From the NCBI GenBank assembly GCA_002328865.1, contig DCWO01000044.1, positions 1 through 16,958 on the forward strand: 16,958 nucleotides of DNA, in the 5' to 3' direction. Shown piece by piece: positions 13,655-16,958 of this stretch; the stretch's first letter is position 1; every line of letters starts with the position of its first letter. The translations under genes were made by a program, and so were the position numbers. Source of the DNA: Dehalococcoidia bacterium UBA2160 (GTDB lineage Bacteria > Chloroflexota > Dehalococcoidia > Lucifugimonadales > UBA1123). Under the pieces are notes generated by a model. It saw only the letters and a program-made list of their open reading frames with translations. It did no database searches and was not told the origin of the DNA.

Positions 13655-15565
13655 ATGACCGGGACGAAGCCAATCGAAGACCGCTCGAAGTTGACCCAAA
13701 GCAGGGCTTTTCGAGCGAAGGCAATCGCTGACGCCGGAGGCATCGAGCAGGCCATCGACGCCGGAACGCTGGCTCGGCGAGTCGACATTACGCTGTCCGA
13801 GGCAATCGTCCTGGGGTTGTTGCGGCAAGGGGTAGCCAATTTCCTGTGCGTGCTCGGACACGGCGCCACCGAGGTCGCCGAGGTGCTCCGAATCTACCAG
13901 GAGGCCGGACTCGTCAAGGCGTACGCTCTCAGAAGCGAAATCGAGGCTTCCCATGCCGCAACGGCGCTACGGTGGGTGACTGGCGAGAAGGCTGCTGTTG
14001 TCACGTCGATCGGCCCTGGCGCACTGCACGCACTGGCCGCGTCGCTCGCTCCGGCTTCCGACGGCATAGGCGTCTGGTATCTCTTCGGCGACGAGACTAC
14101 CGAGGATGAAGGCCCGAACATGCAACAGGCGCCGAGCCACGAGCAGCATGGCTTCCTCCGGATATGCTCGGCGATGGGAAGGGCGTATACGCTGCACACA
14201 CCCCTGGCCGTGTCGACCGCGCTGCGCCGAGGACTGAACACGGTGGACCATCCGCACAGGGCCGGGCCGTTCTTTCTGCTGATGCCCATGAACACGCAAG
14301 CCAGTCTCATCGAGGGCTTCAACCTGGACGAACTCCCGGTCGGGGCGCCGCCGCCTCTGGGGGACGCAGCGGACAACGGCGCGTACGCCGAGGCGATTGA
14401 AGCCTTGAGTCATGCACGCAAAGTCGTGATTAAGGTCGGTGGAGGCGCACGCAACGCCGGGCCAGAAATCGAACGATTGCTGGAAACCGCGGATGCCGTG
14501 GCCGTCACAAGCCCGTTGGTGTCCGGAGTCCTCCCGTACAACCATCCCCGCAACATGACAGTGGGCGGCTCGAAGGGCTCCATCAGCGGCAACCACGCCA
14601 TGGAGAACGCTGACCTATTGATTGCCGTCGGCTCGCGTTTCGTATGCCAGTCCGATTGCTCCCGCACGGGATATCCGAACGTCCGGCACGTCATCAACAT
14701 CAACACCGATCCCGAGACGGCCACGCACTACGGGAAGACGACCGCGATGGTCGGTGACGCTGCTGCCACCGTGCGCAGGCTGGTGGATACACTGCTGGAT
14801 CGGGGAGATAACCGAGGCGCAACGCCGTCCGAATGGCTCCGCGAGTGCGCCGATCAACGCCGAGCCTGGGACGAGTTCAAAGAGAAGCGATATCTGACGC
14901 CGAAGCTCGATGATCCGATGTGGGGCAAGGAAGTGCTCACCCAACCGGCAACGATCAAGACTGCTGCGGATTGGGCGAGAGACAACGACGTCGTGACCTT
15001 CTTCGACGCGGGCGACGCTCAGGCGAACGGTTTCCAGATCGTCGAGGACGATGTTCTGGGCCGCACGTTCACCGAGACGGGGGCAAGCTACATGGGCTTC
15101 GCGGTCTCGGCGCTGCTGTCGACCGCGGTGGCAGGGAAGCCGTTCTACGGCCTCGCGATCACCGGCGACGGCTCATTCACGATGAGTCCCCAGATCCTCA
15201 TCGACGGCGTTGAACACGGCGCGTCCGGTTGCATTTTGCTGCTGGATAACCGAAGGATGGCCGCCATAGCGGGCCTGCAGATCGACCAGTACGGCGCTGC
15301 TTACGCCGCAAACGATTCCGTCGCCGTGGACTACGTCGCCTGGGCCCAGGCGGTAAGCGGCGTGCACGCTCTCCGCATCGACGACACCGTCGAATCGTTG
15401 CTCGGCGCATTGAAATCAGCCCGGTCGCATCAAGGTCTGTCGCTCATCCATGTGCCGGTGTACTTTGGCCCCGACGAACTCGGCGGCATGGGCGTCTTCG
15501 GTCGATGGAACGTGGGCAACTGGGGAGAGCAGACTCAGGACCTGCGGCACGAGATCGGGCTCTAG
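13655..15565 (+). CDS. Thiamine diphosphate-dependent enzyme, IolD-like (acetolactate synthase superfamily)
   Basis: Cytoplasmic enzyme of 636 aa with three domains in order. The N-terminal PYR domain (about 44-215) has the catalytic Glu95 five residues before H100 in R-S-E-I-E-A-S-H-A-A. The central domain spans about 245-380. The C-terminal PP domain has the ThDP/Mg motif GDGS (504-507) ending at N532. The stretch VTSIGPGALHALAA (116-129), the GHG at 68-70 and the length of about 640 aa match IolD, the trihydroxycyclohexane-1,2-dione hydrolase, better than acetolactate synthase (about 560 aa). IolD opens a cyclitol dione ring hydrolytically. True IolD proteins differ in several active-site loops, so the exact substrate is open. 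The ATG has GGGAG (13641-13645) 9 nt upstream, and the gap to the previous gene is 15 nt. Confidence 0.88.
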   Translation: MTGTKPIEDRSKLTQSRAFRAKAIADAGGIEQAIDAGTLARRVDITLSEAIVLGLLRQGVANFLCVLGHGATEVAEVLRIYQEAGLVKAYALRSEIEASHAATALRWVTGEKAAVVTSIGPGALHALAASLAPASDGIGVWYLFGDETTEDEGPNMQQAPSHEQHGFLRICSAMGRAYTLHTPLAVSTALRRGLNTVDHPHRAGPFFLLMPMNTQASLIEGFNLDELPVGAPPPLGDAADNGAYAEAIEALSHARKVVIKVGGGARNAGPEIERLLETADAVAVTSPLVSGVLPYNHPRNMTVGGSKGSISGNHAMENADLLIAVGSRFVCQSDCSRTGYPNVRHVININTDPETATHYGKTTAMVGDAAATVRRLVDTLLDRGDNRGATPSEWLRECADQRRAWDEFKEKRYLTPKLDDPMWGKEVLTQPATIKTAADWARDNDVVTFFDAGDAQANGFQIVEDDVLGRTFTETGASYMGFAVSALLSTAVAGKPFYGLAITGDGSFTMSPQILIDGVEHGASGCILLLDNRRMAAIAGLQIDQYGAAYAANDSVAVDYVAWAQAVSGVHALRIDDTVESLLGALKSARSHQGLSLIHVPVYFGPDELGGMGVFGRWNVGNWGEQTQDLRHEIGL

Positions 15566-15652
15566 CAACTGCCCCAGTTCGCCAAAACCGCGACCTAGAT
15601 CGGCGAGCACAAGACTCGACCCCAATTGAACAACCACCTGGCGGAGTACGCA

Positions 15653-16834
15653 ATGCAATCCGACAAGATCAAAGTGGGGATGGTGGGCTTGGGACTGGTG
15701 TCCACCGCCCACATGAAAGGCTACAAGAGCCATCCACGGGCGGAAGTGGTCGCCGTATGCGACAGTGACAGCGCGCGAGTCCAACGCTTCGCCGCTGCTC
15801 AAGGGATCACGGAAACCTACTCTTCCTACGAGCAGATGCTCCGTGAGGCGGGCATCGACGCTGTCGACATCGCGACCCCAACGCATCTCCACGCGCCAAT
15901 GACGCGCATGGCCGCTGAAGCCGGCAAACACGTCCACTGCGAAAAACCGTTTAGCCGGACTGTCGGCGAAGGCCTTCAAGCCTCGGATGCCGCTGCCCGA
16001 GCCGGTGTGAAGCTGGCAGTCGGCGAGACCTACGTATTCATCACGTCCCACGCCAAAGCGCGCGAGCTCATCGACCAAGGCGAAATCGGCAGACCGATGC
16101 AGATACGACACCGGCACGGGCAGTGGGTCTCTCGCGACCAGCCCGCGATTCCCGTCGGACCGCTGGATCGGGGTTGGCGTGTGGACCCAGAGCAATCCGG
16201 CGGCGGTCTCTACCCGTGGATATTCGACCACGCTGTCCATTTCTTCGCCGCCGCAGAATACTTCGCGGGCGGCAAGATCGCCGAGGTTTACTCAGTCGCC
16301 AGCAGAGCGCCAGAGGCCGCGGAGATCGTTGGCGGCGCCCCCCACGATCCCTACGCGACTGCCGAGCAGGACATCCCGATAGTGACGTGGACCTACGAAG
16401 ATTCGGCGATGCAGGGCGTCTGGATGCGGGCCGAACCGCTAAACGGCAAATTCGACTACATGCGCGGCTTCAGCACGACGATCATCGGAGAGAACGGCGC
16501 CATCGAAGTCCTCGGCGAGGGAGGGCACGGCCTGCTTTGGGACGGCGAGCAGCAGCACTTGGTGTTGCATCGGGCGGGCAAAGAGACGCTCGCGTTCCGC
16601 TTCGACGAGGGCCAGGACGACATCTGGCAGTCGGGAATCTCATACTACAGCCAGGGTCACATCAACCAGGTCCACCACTTCGTCGACTCGATCCTCAACG
16701 ACACTCAACCCCGTTACGGCGGCCCCGACGGCGCCCACGCCGTCCAGTGCACGCTGGCCGCGATCCGCTCGGCTCAGGAATCGCGACCGGTCAGGTTACA
16801 CGAGATCGATCAGGGCTACGCCGCGTACGGTTAG
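15653..16834 (+). CDS. Gfo/Idh/MocA family NAD(P)-dependent dehydrogenase, inositol dehydrogenase-like
   Basis: Cytoplasmic oxidoreductase of 393 aa. The N-terminal Rossmann domain has VGMVGLGLVS (8-17), VVAVCDSD (32-39) and the family mark CEKP (96-99) with catalytic Lys98. In the C-terminal alpha/beta domain, D192-H-A-V-H196 (in WIFDHAVHFF) falls where inositol dehydrogenases have their D-x-x-x-H pair, so the whole Lys/Asp/His catalytic set appears present. GGGLYPW (183-189) precedes it. Substrates in the family are polyols, sugars and cyclitols, oxidised at one carbon. I chose ATG 15653 (GGAG at 15643-15646, 6 nt upstream) over an in-frame TTG at 15626, since the Rossmann strand starts six residues in. 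It is the third gene of the operon, 87 nt after the IolD-like gene. Confidence 0.91.
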   Translation: MQSDKIKVGMVGLGLVSTAHMKGYKSHPRAEVVAVCDSDSARVQRFAAAQGITETYSSYEQMLREAGIDAVDIATPTHLHAPMTRMAAEAGKHVHCEKPFSRTVGEGLQASDAAARAGVKLAVGETYVFITSHAKARELIDQGEIGRPMQIRHRHGQWVSRDQPAIPVGPLDRGWRVDPEQSGGGLYPWIFDHAVHFFAAAEYFAGGKIAEVYSVASRAPEAAEIVGGAPHDPYATAEQDIPIVTWTYEDSAMQGVWMRAEPLNGKFDYMRGFSTTIIGENGAIEVLGEGGHGLLWDGEQQHLVLHRAGKETLAFRFDEGQDDIWQSGISYYSQGHINQVHHFVDSILNDTQPRYGGPDGAHAVQCTLAAIRSAQESRPVRLHEIDQGYAAYG

Positions 16835-16958
16835 GGTTCGAATTTCTGAGACCGCGACGAGAGGACATCAAGGCGCAATGAGTCTTCAAGCCCGTTTAGC
16901 GACTTTCCCAGTGGTTCGGTGGCCCTGTTTCTGTAGGCTGTAGACCGTCAGCGAAAGT
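16835..16958. other. Trailing region without a supported gene
   Basis: The last 124 nt hold only a 21-codon frame (ATG 16878 to TAG 16943) with no recognisable product, and no hairpin or T-run that would mark the operon end. The operon may continue beyond the window. Confidence 0.4.

Noticed and set aside
12965..13954. Open frame of 329 codons on the - strand opposite the enolase-superfamily gene
   Set aside because: It spans the junction of two well-supported + strand genes, shows no family motif and has a composition typical of an antisense shadow.
15416..16240. Long open frame on the - strand opposite the IolD-like and IolG-like genes
   Set aside because: It has no recognisable domain, is rich in His, Val and Gly as expected for a reversed GC-rich gene, and overlaps two firmly identified genes.
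16878..16943. Possible start of a new gene after the dehydrogenase
   Set aside because: It stops after 21 codons and resembles nothing known.
1..16958. CRISPR array, insertion sequence or attachment site
   Set aside because: No spaced direct repeats, transposase or integrase motifs, or flanking duplications were seen.

Overview
The window is GC-rich bacterial DNA with 13 confident protein-coding genes and one damaged or questionable gene. There are no rRNA or tRNA genes, insertion sequences or CRISPR arrays that I can see. A DAO-type FAD oxidoreductase, MFS_3 exporters, a stand-alone Lrp/AsnC ligand domain, a DUF47-PiT pair, an enolase-superfamily enzyme and a Gfo/Idh/MocA dehydrogenase together suggest an uncultured Chloroflexota (Dehalococcoidia/SAR202-like) genome. 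That assignment is an inference from gene families, not proven by any marker gene.

Region 1 (1-4300, + strand) holds a secreted-metabolite or amine-type module: an FAD-dependent amino acid or amine oxidoreductase followed by two paralogous MFS_3 transporters. The second transporter has its own sigma70-like promoter and a long Pro/Ala-rich N-terminal extension.

Region 2 (4300-6550, + strand) is a phosphate-uptake module. A 79-residue stand-alone Lrp/AsnC ligand-binding domain is followed by a DUF47 (PhoU-like) accessory protein and a PiT-family phosphate permease, the last two 28 nt apart.

Region 3 (6550-10660) is a cell-surface glycan block. A Wzy/WaaL-type O-antigen ligase or polymerase (+, with a near-consensus promoter that fixes its start) converges on a - strand pair. 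That pair is a UDP-glucuronate 4-epimerase-like SDR followed by an undecaprenyl-phosphate sugar phosphotransferase.

Region 4 (10660-12480) holds a small predicted membrane metal-dependent hydrolase whose N-terminus is interrupted by an in-frame TGA. It converges on a SAM-dependent O-methyltransferase-fold protein on the - strand.

Region 5 (12480-16834, + strand) is a catabolic operon. A perfect 15-bp palindrome (7-1-7) precedes an enolase-superfamily protein, an IolD-like thiamine-diphosphate enzyme and an IolG-like dehydrogenase that keeps the Lys/Asp/His catalytic set of inositol dehydrogenases. The set copies the three-step logic of inositol breakdown (oxidise, dehydrate, hydrolytically open the ring), but an enolase-superfamily protein sits where IolE would be expected. 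This is the most interesting system in the window and its substrate is unknown. The last 124 nt hold no gene that I can support.
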